Assembly (NCBI GenBank): GCA_031213475.1 | Contig: JARUPZ010000008.1 | Location: forward strand, 12,271,938-12,335,937 | DNA length: 64,000 nucleotides | Direction of reading: 5' to 3' | Origin: Nereocystis luetkeana | Lineage: Eukaryota; Sar; Phaeophyceae; Laminariales; Laminariaceae | Shown here: piece after piece, positions 1 through 10,615 of the stretch | Layout: each line of letters starts with the position of its first letter | Numbering within the stretch: the first letter of the stretch is position 1 | The notes under the pieces: generated by a model | What the model was told of the DNA's origin: nothing | Database searches by the model: none | Seen by the model: the letters and a program-made list of their open reading frames with translations, nothing else | Position numbers and translations under genes: made by a program

Positions 1-589
1 GTCGCCTGCAATGCTACCGCTGCCGTCATCGTCAACGTCGCAGTTTTCGACCTCGCCGCGAAAGCAGCAGCAGCAGCATCTGATCGGAGGGGCGTCGGTG
101 AGGATGCCTGCGCCGACGTCACCCCCGGTTCCCCCGGCGTGGCTCTTCCCCTCGACCGTGCCGCACGGGGCTAGGGCGCTCCTTGTGTCTCTGCTTGTGC
201 CAAACCCCTCCCGACGCATGTCCGTCGAACAAGCCATGTCCCACCCCTGGCTGGCCGGCGGCTGGCCGGGAGACCGCGCCGGAAACTGTGGAACTCCAGG
301 CCAAGCAGCAGTTTCAAACGGACCAGTTTCAACCGGGGCGGTTTCCAACGGAGGGGCAGTTTTGAGCGGAGTGTCAAGCGGAGTGTCGGGCGGAGTGTCG
401 GGCGAAGCGTCAAGCGGGGTGCCGGGGGGAGGGGGGGGGGGGGGGGGCGCCACCAGGGGGGTTGGTCGCCGATCAGGCGTTCTTGTCTCGGAGGGGGGGG
501 GAGGGGTCGACGGCGGCGGTTTCTTCGACCGTCTCAACCGCTTCGATGATTTCGTCGGTAGCACAGCAGATGTCGGTTATCACTGTTGA
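1..589 (+). CDS. Ser/Thr protein kinase, C-terminal exon (partial at the window edge)
   Basis: The frame is open from base 2 to a TGA at 587-589. Near positions 150-255 it encodes kinase subdomain XI: a hydrophobic stretch followed by VPNPSRRMSVEQAMSHPWL, which has the dP..R.t.eqal.HPWl pattern that ends CAMK-type and related Ser/Thr kinase domains. The invariant Arg of subdomain XI is present. The catalytic loop and ATP site must lie on exons to the left. A low-complexity Ser/Gln/Pro segment precedes the motif, and a Gly/Ser-rich tail with repeated SGV units follows it. The tail crosses a long G-run at about 429-447. Beyond that run a second frame, ending at 869, also reads like protein, so the true C-terminus is uncertain. 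The family is clear. The substrate, cellular location and subfamily cannot be read from this fragment. Confidence 0.7.
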   Translation, partial: SPAMLPLPSSSTSQFSTSPRKQQQQHLIGGASVRMPAPTSPPVPPAWLFPSTVPHGARALLVSLLVPNPSRRMSVEQAMSHPWLAGGWPGDRAGNCGTPGQAAVSNGPVSTGAVSNGGAVLSGVSSGVSGGVSGEASSGVPGGGGGGGGATRGVGRRSGVLVSEGGGGVDGGGFFDRLNRFDDFVGSTADVGYHC

Positions 590-869
590 CGAACCGGGGG
601 ATGTTTCGCCTTCGAGGCTCGCAGCACCGCCAGCACCACCACCGGGAGAGCAGTCTAAGGTTCGGGGAGAGTCGGTGGTGGTGGGTGGGAGGAAGGGGGG
701 CAGAGCGGGCGAGGGCAGGGAGGGGGGAGAAGAGGAGGGGGAGGGAGGGGGGGGGACGAGGGCGGCGAAAGAGACGGGGAGCAACGCGTGGCGAAGGTGG
801 AGAGCCGACGTGTCTCCTGAGGACCTTTTGTCGTGCGGCTCGGTCCCTTCGACGACCTCCTTCCCCTAG
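462..869 (+). CDS. possible continuation of the kinase C-terminal tail in another frame
   Basis: From about 462 a frame shifted relative to the kinase frame stays open to a stop at 867-869. It encodes a Ser/Thr/Val-rich stretch containing SVITVDEPGDVSPSRLAAPP, then Pro- and Gly/Glu-rich sequence and a final segment containing NAWRRWRADVSPEDLL. This looks more protein-like than the Gly-rich frame that terminates at 589. The switch would need a length error or real slippage in the G-runs at 429-447, or a short unrecognised intron. No domain is recognised. It may instead be 3' untranslated sequence. Confidence 0.3.
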   Translation: MVADQAFLSRRGGEGSTAAVSSTVSTASMISSVAQQMSVITVDEPGDVSPSRLAAPPAPPPGEQSKVRGESVVVGGRKGGRAGEGREGGEEEGEGGGGTRAAKETGSNAWRRWRADVSPEDLLSCGSVPSTTSFP

Positions 870-2304
870 TTGCTGGGGTTTTAGGGGGAAGGAGGCGTAG
901 GGGCTGCTGCTGCTGCTGCTGCTACTGCTGCCGGTGCTGCTGTTGTTGCTGCTACTGTTGTTTCTGCTTTCGCTGCTGCTGCTGTTGCGGTCGCTGCTGT
1001 CCGTGCTACTGCTGTTGCTGCAGATGCTGCTGCTGCTGCTGTTGTTGCTGCTACAGTGGCGTCATTGCTCGGAGTTGCTTCATGACAGGACGGGCGGGGG
1101 GGCAGACCAACAGGGGAGACACGTTTTAATTGTGGGCTTTGCGCACACGATATGCACGCCGGCTGAACGACAGTGCCCTTTAAAATCAAGAACAAAAGCA
1201 AGAAAAGGAAGATAAATAAAAAGATGCCTCCCATGGGGGTTGGGGTAAACAAGGTTTGGCGGCCGACAGTTCAGTGTACAATTTAGAGATGAAGATTAGG
1301 CGATCAGGCGAAACGCTGAAAGAGAGAAGAGGGAGATGGGGGGGGGGGGGGGGCGTGTCGGGGGGGCGAAGAGGAGAGGGCGAGAGAGAGTAAGGAAGAG
1401 AAGGCGGCGGGTGGAGGGCGGGGAGAGACAGACAAAACAGACAAGACAACAGAGGGACAGACAGACAGTGACAAACAGAAGCAGACAATCATGGACAGAT
1501 GACCGGAAGGGGGGGGGGGGGGGGGATCGAAAGGGTCGATTTCACCCGTGTGCCGCGCCTTCTCTCGTCGACGGGGGGTGCGTTCGTGTGCTGAGGAGGG
1601 GGGGGTCAGCGGTTCGATGAGGTTTTGGCGCGGGGGTGGGTGGGTAGTACAACAACGGCCACAGTGTACGCGAGCCGGAGTTTTTCGGGAGGACAGGGGG
1701 ACCTTGTAGAAACATGCATGGCGTTGATTTTCCGCCGGTGCCCGCCCAGTCGGCCGAGGCTTGTTTTTTTTGCGCGTCGAAACCCTAATTTTTTGTTTTT
1801 ATTTTGTGTGTGTTGTTGCAAGTTTTGTTTGGTGTGTCGCAGCGTCAGCCCCGATCAACGGGCCGCTGCTTCCTGATTGGCTGGCTTTGTCTCGCCGCTC
1901 GTGGGATAAGTTACAGTAGCTCCTCCACGTGTAATTACCGCCGCGGAGTTCGAGCGTGGTTCGGACCCCGAGCTTGGCCGCAACGCGATGCAATACGATG
2001 TGATGCGATGCGGCATGCCTTGCTTCCACGTTTGGTTACTGTACCCACACCCTTTTTTGTGCCACCGTTTCCCTATACTATAAACGTTCCTGTGTCAAAG
2101 GCGGCCTTGTGTGTGAGCGTTGAGGAGGGGAGGGGGGAAGGAGGGGGGGGGGTGCGAATGTCCCCGTGCCGCGTCTGCCTCCGTTGGTGTTGCGCTCTTC
2201 TTTGTACCACTCTGAATAGAAGCGTATGGACGGTTTGGGTATCATATTTATTCCAACCATCGGTCCTTACATTGCAGTACAGAGTTGTAGTGTGTATGGC
2301 TTTC
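870..2304. other. gene-free: CTG tract, G/C runs, possible poly(A) signal
   Basis: Positions 901-1062 are an imperfect CTG (CAG on the other strand) trinucleotide tract. Poly-G runs occur near 1337-1352 and 1510-1525, and a purine-rich strand spans about 1320-1450. AATAAA at 1215-1220 on the plus strand, downstream of the kinase stop, is a reasonable poly(A) signal for that gene. I see no exon with family-level support here. Confidence 0.6.
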
Positions 2305-2704
2305 TTTGTCCGATGACTTTCCTCCCTCCACCGCCGCGGTTTGTCACTCATCGCTGTGTGTTAGTTTTGACTCCCGGTGGTGGTGGACTTTGATGGGTTC
2401 ATTTGGTTAGGTGGTTGATGGATCGATCGGTTAGTTGGTTTGATTTTGAATGATTAGTGCTCCAACACTTGTAATGGGCGCGTTGTGAAGGGGGGGGGGA
2501 GAACTTTGTCCGATAACTTTCCTTACTCCACCTCTGCGGATTCGTCAACCATCGCTGCATGCTAGTTTTGACTCCCGGTGGTGGTGGATTTGATGGGTTA
2601 ATTTGGTAGATGGTTGATTGGTTGATTGATCGATTAGTTGCTTTGGTTGTTGGTTGGTTAGTGCTCCAACACATGTACTGGGCGTGTTGTGGAGGTGGCG
2701 GGGG
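2305..2704. repeat. two-copy 200-bp tandem duplication
   Basis: The unit beginning TTTGTCCGATGACTTTCC at 2305 recurs at 2505 with exactly 200 bp spacing. Both units contain the phrase TTTTGACTCCCGGTGGTGG and a run of GGTTGATTGAT-like words, and both end in a G-run after GGCGTGTTGTG. They have diverged by scattered substitutions. No coding potential is apparent. Confidence 0.8.
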
Positions 2705-2800
2705 GGGGGTGTACTCGATATCATGCATGGCCGTAGTCGTATGACCATAGACCTTAGCATCCCTACAATGCCGGGAAGGCGGGGGAGGGGGGGGGGGGGG
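2697..2800 (-). mobile_element. poly-C repeat family Y, isolated minus-strand fragment
   Basis: The G-run followed by TGTACTCGATATCATGCATG and ending near CCCTACAATGCCGGG is the reverse complement of the module repeated many times in the hydrolase introns. The hallmarks are CCCGGCATTGTAGGGATG, the phrase CATACGACTACGGCCATGCA and a C-run. This is the only clear copy in the left 50 kb. Confidence 0.65.
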
Positions 2801-4400
2801 GTTGCGTGTTTTGTTTTGTTTTCGAGGAGGGGGCGGAGGGCATCGACCCAAGATGCGCAGGAATGATGTCTATTAGTAGTAGCACGCTTTACCGCGGGAC
2901 TGCCGTCATTATTTTATGGTAGGGTATATGTCAAAGGGGGTTGTTGATGGGCCTATCAAGGTTCGCAAGCGGTGGGGAGAGGGGGGGGGGGGAGGCACCG
3001 AGTTTCGAATGATGAATGTATGTGTGGTGCGCGGATTTTGCATGTTTGGTTTCGCTGATTGGCAGGCGTGGCCAGAGTTGAGTGTTGTACATCCTGTTTG
3101 GTCACGGTTAAGACGGTGATTTATGTTTTGTCGTCGTCTTGGGTAGCTAACCTGAGCGCGATGTTTTCTGTGTAGAGGGCTAGCCCCTCTCTTTTATGTT
3201 GTCGCTGCAGCCGAGTAGAGGATCCGGCGAAACTTGAGACGGTAGACTTGTGAGGGAAGGGTTATTGGTGGTTGGCCGTTATTTAGCTCGGGTTGGAGGG
3301 ATGAGAGGGGACCCGACCAGGCGGCCTGGCCGGTTATTCGGCGGGTTAATCGTGATACGAGGATTATGGTACCCCTTGCTGCCACTTTGCGCTAGGTACG
3401 GGGCATAGTATACCAGGTGTATATCATTAACCGAACGTATAAAATACATAACATGTACCCATGGTATTCTCAGCTTGTAAAAGTGAGCCATTATGTTGGT
3501 AGCTACAGATCTGTCTGTCTGTCTGTCCGCATCCCATATTTTCGAACTTATATTACTGTACCTGGTAGTACATTCCAACGATCGATATATTAGGTCGTTA
3601 CAAATGATATTCATACGACGTATTCGACTCTTACAGACTTGAATAATGAAACGTACCATACCACCAGGCAATATTTAGCCATGTAATACATCCACCCCAC
3701 CGTACCATCATACCATACCATACCACCAGCATACCATATCCCATACCGTGATTTTTGCATATTCTCAGTTTGTAAAACTGAGTCTCAGCTGCGGTAATTG
3801 CAAATGTGTACCGGGTATATCTGTCCGCATGGCTTTTATATTTTCGAACACTTTCCAATGGTGGATATATAAACATACTTCCATTTACCCTTTTCCGAAA
3901 ATCACCTGGTCGTAAGCACCTGCCTCACGCTCAGCGAGTCTCCCACGATTTTGTCGCTTCTACGATCCTCGCTTTCTTCGCGTTCTTTGCTTTCTTTGCG
4001 TGCTTGTTTCTCGTGCCACACTTTTTTTCCCGGAATAGAAAAAAAACTCGGAAAAAGAAAAAGTCGATTTTGTTTTTTGAGCAGTTTGGGAGGCTCTCTT
4101 TCGCTTTTTTTCACGGGCTGGTTGAAATTTCTTTTGCACTTTCAGTTATTTTTTCCTTTTTTCTTCTTCCGTTTCGTGTGCGTGCGTGTAGTCGGAGCAC
4201 GGCGACGCGGGCGAGCCCGGCGCCGTCGCGGGTGTCAGCGGATGCTGGCGGGTAGAAGGGGGGTTGCAAGGAGTGCGGTCGCGGTTTTTGTGGCTAGGCG
4301 TCGTGTGTGCCGCGAGACACAAGGGAAGCATGAATGGGTTCTGTTCTGCCTCCATCTGAAAAATTAGATTGAGTATGTACGAGTCCATAAGGGTCGTTCG
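2801..4400. other. gene-free stretch with a dispersed CATAC-rich repeat
   Basis: No gene is recognised. Positions 3540-3760 and 5060-5290 are diverged direct copies of one sequence. Both contain CATACCATACCACCAGGCAA and an adjacent run ending CACCGTACCATCAT. A third CATAC-rich block lies at about 10120-10215. A TACCTGGTA site lies at 3559-3567. About 4130-4200 is T-rich. Confidence 0.5.
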
Positions 4401-4448
4401 GGATTGCAAGCTAACATTCAAGCGGTGCTTATTTTTGCGACCACGCAG

Positions 4449-4515
4449 AACTATACACAAGAGATGAACGCTCGTCTGACCATCGACATCGTCGAGCTGG
4501 TGAACGAGGGTCACG
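4449..4515 (+). CDS. candidate internal exon, function unknown
   Basis: A pyrimidine-rich stretch ends in CACGCAG, then 67 bases are open, then the strong donor CACG|GTGAGC. The frame reads NYTQEMNARLTIDIVELVNE, which looks like ordinary globular protein, unlike the low-complexity frames around it. No neighbouring exon could be linked and the family is not recognised. It may be chance or a gene relic. Confidence 0.22.
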
Positions 4516-5738
4516 GTGAGCACCGGGCTTCACGCGTGGCGGGCAACGGGGGTCACTGTGACAGAGAGGGAGGGAAGCTTTACCCGAACCGAATCGGTGG
4601 CGAGGTGGTCGAGAGAGGGGCGGGCGGCGTACGAAGCTGAGAGAGAACCTCTGCTGTTCATTTTTTTATTTTTTTTATTCTTTGACTGGTGCAAGGTGTT
4701 CCAGGGGCAGGCACTTATTACATGAGAGGGGACGCGGAGTTTTTTCTCTTTCCGAATTTTTCGGTTTCATTTTCATTGTTTTTGCGGTGCTGATGTGCTG
4801 TGCCATGCTGTGCTTTCTCGTGCGTACATACCAGGTACATATCATACAGCATATATATCGAAAGAAGAAATGAGTGCATCACTACCATACCTGGGGTATG
4901 TACGTACGTACGTACGTACCGGTACGTACTTACGTACGGCATGTGACTCTTGGCATTATCTAGTCGCCAATGTGTAACTACGAGGTACAACAATCATAAA
5001 ATATATATGTTCAATCATCGATCTGCTGTCCACTTCGCGTATAATTCGATGTACTTTTTCTTCCCGAGCGAGCGTAGCGGGCGGCGTAGGCCGCCCGCGG
5101 AGCGAAGCGCCATCTAAGGTCTTGCCTGGTACAGATGATAGTCGTACTACTGTACGTGTTCGACCCTTACGGATCTTATACGATATACTTAACATACCAT
5201 ACCACCAGGCAAATTTAGCGATATAATACACCCACGACACCGTACCATCATATCATACCACCAACATACCATACCACATAACGTGTTTTTCACGTATACC
5301 ATACCACGAGCATTCCATATCACATACCGTACTTTTTTCATATAGTGTATAAAACCCTACCAGCATACCATACCACCAACATACATACCAGGTATAACAT
5401 ACCGTGTTTTTTCTATACAGCAAACCATAGGGCCATCATACCATATACCAACATACGATATCACATCAAGTACACAAGAAGAGCATACGTTGAAGGTGCG
5501 AGGTGAGAAGCGAGGTGAAGGTGTAAGGTGGTGAGGTGATAATGAGGAGGTGAAGGTGCAGAGGAAGAGCGATGGCACCAGGGAGCAACAGCAGCCGCAA
5601 CGGCAACAGCAGTCCAAGCAGCCACGTCTGCAACAGCAACAGTAGGACCAAGAGGGTTCACTAAGTGCTTGCGACGATCGCCCCGAAGAACAACAGCAGC
5701 AACAACTGCACACGAGCACGCCATCGCTCGTTAGATAT
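4516..5738. other. gene-free stretch: GTAC repeat, CATAC repeat, CAG region
   Basis: Positions 4897-4937 are a (GTAC)n microsatellite. Positions 5060-5290 hold the second copy of the CATAC-rich repeat and 5280-5460 hold further diverged CATACCA words. Positions 5585-5715 are a degenerate CAG/CAA trinucleotide region. TACCAGGTA sites lie at 4829 and 5386. No exon is supported. Confidence 0.5.
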
Positions 5739-5985
5739 CATACTGCTGTACCAAAACGCTTGTTGGGGATCTCTTATATGACGAGCAATGGGAGAGCGTC
5801 AAGTGCACAAGAGCATCTGCCTTCAGGGCGACAGAGCAGGAACGGGTATAGATACTTGAGTACCAAAATGCTTGTTGGGGATCTCATGTATGACAAGCGA
5901 TGGCAGGGCGTCAAGTGTCCAAGAACATATTATGCCTTCAGGGCGACAGAGTAGCAGCGAGTATACATACCATACTGCTGTTCCA
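5739..5985. repeat. two-copy 112-bp tandem duplication
   Basis: CCAAAACGCTTGTTGGGGAT at 5751 recurs as CCAAAATGCTTGTTGGGGAT at 5863. Both are followed by CTTATATGACGAGC-like and GGGCGACAGAG words. Part of the same unit (GCTTGTTGGGGATCTCTTAT) recurs near 6267. It is non-coding. Confidence 0.75.
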
Positions 5986-7140
5986 ACACGACAAGTGCAC
6001 AAGAGCATACGAGCCCGCCTCGAGCAACACCACACAGGTACACAACAAGCGCACTCCTTGATGAGGGCGATAGAGCAGGAGGAGCTAAAAGTAATAATAG
6101 CTTTACAGTCAATTACCTTTTACTTCGCCTTCATTTGGCGGTCCCCGTCGCATGTTTCGGTACTCTCGTAAACAACCCCGCTGTTGAAGATACATGTCAA
6201 TCTGTCGTTAGTGTAAACACTCGACATGTTTTTCATTGCCCAGCAGAACGTTGTCAGCTCTATGACCGCTTGTTGGGGATCTCTTATATCTCGCGGTCTG
6301 GGGCCGCAGAGCTCACCGAGCGGATCGCCGTCGTGTGAGCGCTTACTAGCCGCCAGTTGACCTATATTAATAGTTGGGTTGGGCGCTGGAATTACGGCCT
6401 GTATGCCGGGTTGTGCTGTGCAGTGTAAGGTGGTGTTTGTAGTGCTGCGTGTGCTCGACATAGTCGGGAACATATTGTGGTTGATCGTTTCCGGTTACTA
6501 CGAGAGGCTGTCGGTTGAGTCACGCGTGCTGGATCGGGGTGCCCCTCTACGCCGCCGGTATTGCTGCTGTTGTAGGTTGATAGCTGCGAGTTCATACTAC
6601 ACCGAGGAAGCGAGTTGTACTTGGGATGGGGGTTTGGAACGTATGGCGGGTGCTCTATGTGCGTTGTTGCTGCGGAGCTGTGGCTGCTCCTGCTGCATTC
6701 CGCGGCAGAGCTGTGCTGTGTGCTGTACGATGTGCCACACTACGAAAATGAATGCCCAGAAAAGCTTACTATTAATACCAGACAATAGTATATGTACTTG
6801 GTGGGAAAAGTGCCCATGTGCTTATTTTGGGAAAAAAAACATATATAATGCTGGCCATTACATTTTTTTTTTTTGGTATCGTATAAGACTCGATAGGTGC
6901 CTTATCCTCTAATCCTCCCTAAATAAGTACAGGTACATATTATTAATAGTACTCTTAAATGTGCCTATTATAGTGCGACTACGAGCACTGTCGATTTCTT
7001 TGTAACCGTTGTGCGTCCAAGCGCAATAAATGTTAAGAAAAACACCGCTGCAGACCACTTTGCCGCCGTAGATCTGTCGATTTCGTCATTCCCACTCTCC
7101 TAGTGTTAGTAGGTTGCGAAAGAGTATGGTGCATCACTAC
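5986..7140. other. gene-free stretch, no recognised content
   Basis: I see no exon, RNA gene or repeat family here beyond the partial unit near 6267. CTG-rich patches occur near 6560-6720 and an A/T-rich stretch spans about 6830-6960. Confidence 0.4.
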
Positions 7141-7249
7141 TATTACGGGGGACCATAGTTAATAGGACCAAATGTTGTTAGTAAAAATGGTCAAATATAT
7201 AGGTTTTTATGTATACCATAGGTCCTATTAACTATGGTCCCCCGTAATA
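7141..7249. mobile_element. MITE-1 copy 1
   Basis: A 109-bp near-palindrome. It starts TATTACGGGGGACCATAGTT and ends with the reverse complement of that sequence. The A/T-rich centre contains AAATATATAGGTTTTTATG. The terminal inverted repeats are about 29 bp and nearly perfect. There is no coding capacity, so it is a non-autonomous, MITE-like element. Confidence 0.85.
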
Positions 7250-7279
7250 CTGACAACATGAAAAAGTCTAATTCACTTT

Positions 7280-7460
7280 CATTTTGCAATCCTCTGTGTG
7301 CTGAAGACATCTTCTGTCTATATTCGTTCGTCTGTCGATTACTTTGTATCTGCTTGTTGGGGGCATTAGTATTCGCTTCTATTTTGAGATCCTCTGTGTG
7401 GTACAGACATGTTCTGGTTCTTCTGTCTATCTTGTCTGTCGATTACTTTGTGACCGTCGT
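7280..7460. repeat. short diverged tandem repeat (CTCTGTGTG / CTGTCGATTACTTTG)
   Basis: The words CCTCTGTGTG, a TCTGTCTAT-like word and CTGTCGATTACTTTGT occur in the same order at 7290-7350 and 7390-7455, and again at about 9399-9460. No coding function is visible. Confidence 0.5.
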
Positions 7461-7518
7461 ATATTTACAAACGACCGAGTTTGTGTACGTGAGCGGGGCT
7501 ATCAGCGCAGATTAGACG

Positions 7519-8180
7519 AGCAGAAGTATCGAGGTAACGCGTCGACTCCAGAGGGCATGGGCGTGCTTCGGGCGGTATAAGATGGAAATCTATGACCGCC
7601 CGAGTGTGCGCCCACGCCTGAAGGTGCGAATGCTGAGAGCCGAGATGATCGAAACATTGCTCTACAGTTGCGTTACTTGGAGCCCGAGCAAGATTGATTA
7701 CGGTAGGCCACGGGAGGTCCACCACAAGATGCTCCTCCGATGCATAGGCTGGCGAAAACAAAACCGCGACGACCGCATTCTATCCTATGCTAACGCGCTT
7801 CTCAGGACAAACTCTGAGAGCGTTGAGACGACGGTACGCAGACGTAGGCTATAATAATATTGTTTTCGGGCTTTTTGACACGCATGGGAGAGGAGCGTCT
7901 GCCGAAGAGGGTGATGTTTGGGGAGATGGTTGGGGGTAAGGGTTACTCCGGAGGACAGGAGTGGGACTGGATGAGGTACCTTGAGGAGGACCTCAAGGAG
8001 TTCGGCATCAAGCTCGAAAGGTGGCGCGAGGCAGCACAGAAAGCCGGCAGATGGTTCCGACGGGTCGAGGAAGGGGCGGAGGTCTTCATGCGGTAAGGGT
8101 ATAAGGATGAGACGGAGGCATCGGCAGAACGGCACAGGATAGCTGCAACCACGACCACAACCGTTGACGCCAACGCGCGT
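7519..8180 (+). pseudogene. decayed non-LTR retrotransposon reverse transcriptase, C-terminal part
   Basis: Three adjacent frame pieces line up with the C-terminal end of LINE-type reverse transcriptase proteins: a segment with RRLQRAWACFGRYKMEIYD, one with MLRAEMIETLLYSCVTWSP and HHKMLLRCIGWR, and one with MGEERLPKRVMFGEMVGGKG then QKAGRWFRRVEEGAEVFMR. I recognise the order as typical of algal LINE polyproteins. The frame breaks between about 7854 and 7860. A TAA at 8094-8096 interrupts it, after which KDETEASAERHR continues the same reading. The polymerase catalytic part is absent upstream, so this is a 5'-truncated, inactive copy. The downstream 3' region and (CAA)n tail belong to it. Confidence 0.75.
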
Positions 8181-9078
8181 GCGCAGAATAGTAGGGAAGA
8201 GGGGGGGGGCGAAAGGGGGACGAAGGGGAATTGGGGGGGGGGGGGGAGGGGGGGGAGGGGGGGGGGGGAGGCGGTCTGCCCAACAGACTGAAGCCTGGGT
8301 GTGGCCATCATCGTCATGATGCGCTCCCTTCTTTGGGACCCAAGTAACTAGCATGGTGCCACCCGGGCAACTCTGCGTGCCTGTATGCTCCAGTGCCTGC
8401 CTTTCGTATTATCTTTCCCCCCCGCCCGTTTTTGTCCCTCTTGTGTCCCTTCTTTTCATATTTCCTTCTTTCCTGTTTGTACCTCTTTTGTGTCTCGGTT
8501 CGTATCTTCCGTTTTGCTGTTTGGCCTTTTGCTATCTGTTTGTGTTGTTTGGCTCTGCTAGTCCCTTTTTTGCTTCCCTGGTGTTCTTGGTGGCGGAGAG
8601 TGCGTAGGCTTCTTTGTATGTTTGTTAGTTTTTGTTATTATCTCTGTTCTACACCCCTCACGAAGCGTGCGACCCTGCAGCCTGCGAAAAAATGCTCATT
8701 CTCTCGTGTGTTTCCTTTCTTGATTTCTGGCTTTATATTGCTTCCTTGCCTGACTTGAACTTTTTTTTCTCTCTTCTTCCCCTTTGGATGTGTGACTTTT
8801 TCGATTTGATTTCGATTTTTCGACGTCGAGTTGACATTTTTTATCCTGTCTATATTTTTCTGGGTAGTATGTGGTCTTCTCGGTTCCTGTGGCGACTTGT
8901 ACAGCGTCCCGCATGTATCTGATACGTACGTGCGCGGACCTCCCCAGTTATGTAGATGTGCACTACTCTTTGCTTGTTATATTTTTTTACCGAGGTATTT
9001 CTTCCACTCCAGGGTTAATGGAGCCTGTCCTGCGACCATGCACGGACTGCATTGTATTGTGGCGATGAGTTGATGTGA
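8181..9078 (+). mobile_element. LINE 3' untranslated region
   Basis: T-rich, non-coding sequence lies between the broken reverse transcriptase frame and a (CAA)n tail. Long G-runs at 8206-8270 sit at its start. Positions 8478-8612 and 8980-9080 recur in reverse complement at 54598-54905. Shared words include ACCGAGGTATTTCTTCCACT, TGCGTATGCTT-like words and TTGCTTCCCTGGTGT. This marks 54.6-54.9 kb as a shorter copy of the same element, lacking or deleted for about 8640-8975. Confidence 0.6.
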
Positions 9079-9229
9079 GAACAACGACGACAACAACAAC
9101 AACAACAATGACAACAACAACAACAACGAACAACAACAGCAACAACAACAACAAAACAACAACCACAACAACAACAACAACAACAAAACAACAACACCAG
9201 CAACAACAACAACAACAACAACAACAACC

Positions 9230-9266
<37 letters not shown>
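9079..9266 (+). repeat. (CAA)n tract, probable LINE tail
   Basis: About 188 bp of near-pure CAA repeat, directly following GATGAGTTGATGTGAGAAC. The copy at 54.6 kb ends in the same junction followed by (TTG)n on the plus strand. The repeat therefore appears to be the element's 3' tail rather than an independent microsatellite. Long poly-Asn/Gln and poly-Leu/Cys frames across it are artefacts. Confidence 0.8.
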
Positions 9267-9935
9267 ATTTCGGTACTCTTATATTTCGCGGTACAGAAAT
9301 CTCGTGTCAATCTATCTGTCGTTTACTTTATAGTGAAGCACGCCGCAGCCGCAGTATCAGCTTAAAGACGGAAAGTAAGTTGCTTGTACTGTCCAATCCT
9401 CTGTGTGGTACAGACCTGTATGTTCTGTCTAATCGTCTGTCGATCACTTTGTTACCGTCGTATATTTCGTCTCCCTGATTTCAGAAAATAAATACTGGTA
9501 AATATTATTTCTTGCAAGCTGTACCTGCTGATCCACCGCCGCCTGGACTCTACATGACGTTATGATAGCATGCTTCGTACAAAGAGTGTGTATTTCCGTG
9601 CGTAGGGACGGGTAGGCATCCGGCTTCCATTGTCGGTCGGAACCGGAGCCGTGAGCCGTGGGCTCATCTTAGAGGCGAGGGGAGACATTCTGCGATGTAC
9701 AGATATCGGCAGACGTGGTTTCCCGTATACACTACCACCGCCGTATGGACCAGGCAAGCCACAACCTATTGGTGGCTGTTGGAGGGTGAGGCGTGCTGCC
9801 CCCGTCGCGCTGTCGTACTGCTGTACTGGCATACTACTCTGTCCGTAATATAGTAGCCGCTCGAATTTAACAATGAGGCGCGCGAGCGCGAAGCGCGAGC
9901 CTTTTTATATTGATTTTCCAAGGAAGAAAAGCAGA
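9267..9935. other. gene-free stretch
   Basis: It contains the third copy of the CTCTGTGTG/CTGTCGATCACTTTG repeat (about 9399-9460). Otherwise it is unassigned. Both strands of 9600-9790 have open frames, but I recognise no family and no convincing splice pair. Confidence 0.4.
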
Positions 9936-10615
9936 TGTTCGGTCTGAGCCAAACCCCGCCTGCTGGGGTGCCGTCTGTGCCTGTGCCGACTGGTCTATCT
10001 CGACACTCGCACGAGCTCCAACTTCAAAATCACGAAAAAAAGACAAGAAAACTGAGAAAAGCGCTCGAACGCATTTCATCGAGGGAAATATCAATTGTAT
10101 ACCCAACAAAGCGTACCATCAAACCATACCAAAATACGATATCACATACCGTGCGATACCACACACGATGCCACACCGTACCGTACCACGTACCATACCA
10201 TACCATACCCGTACTGTACCTACGAGGGGCTCAACCATACGAGAACACAAGAAGAGCGTGTCCCGCGCAGAGAGCACTCGAGCACGAACTATTGTTATTG
10301 CACGGCCAAGGAACGGTGTGGAGTGCTAATTCCACAAGTAAGTGTGTGTGCTCGTATCCATTTGTTGTAGTTGGTCGGGTTTGTATGAGCGATTTGGAAT
10401 ACCGCATATACTTTGTGGTCTCAGTTCTACACCCCCTCGCGCTGCTTACTATTTATTATTATCGCCCTCAATGAAATGCATTCGAGCGCTGTTCTCGGTT
10501 TGCTTGTCTTTTATTTGTGAAGTCGCAGTTGGAGTTGGTGAGAGTGACGAGGGATACCAGTCGACACCGACACAGACGGCACCCGAGCAGGCGGGGTTTG
10601 GCTCAGACTGAGCGT
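9936..10615. repeat. inverted-repeat pair with 160-bp arms
   Basis: Positions 9936-10090 and 10455-10615 are imperfect reverse complements. One arm contains TCTGAGCCAAACCCCGCCTG and AGCGCTCGAACGCATTTCAT; the other contains their complements. The spacer of about 360 bp holds CATAC-rich DNA. It could be a fold-back element or an inverted duplication. No open frame is conserved. Confidence 0.75.
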
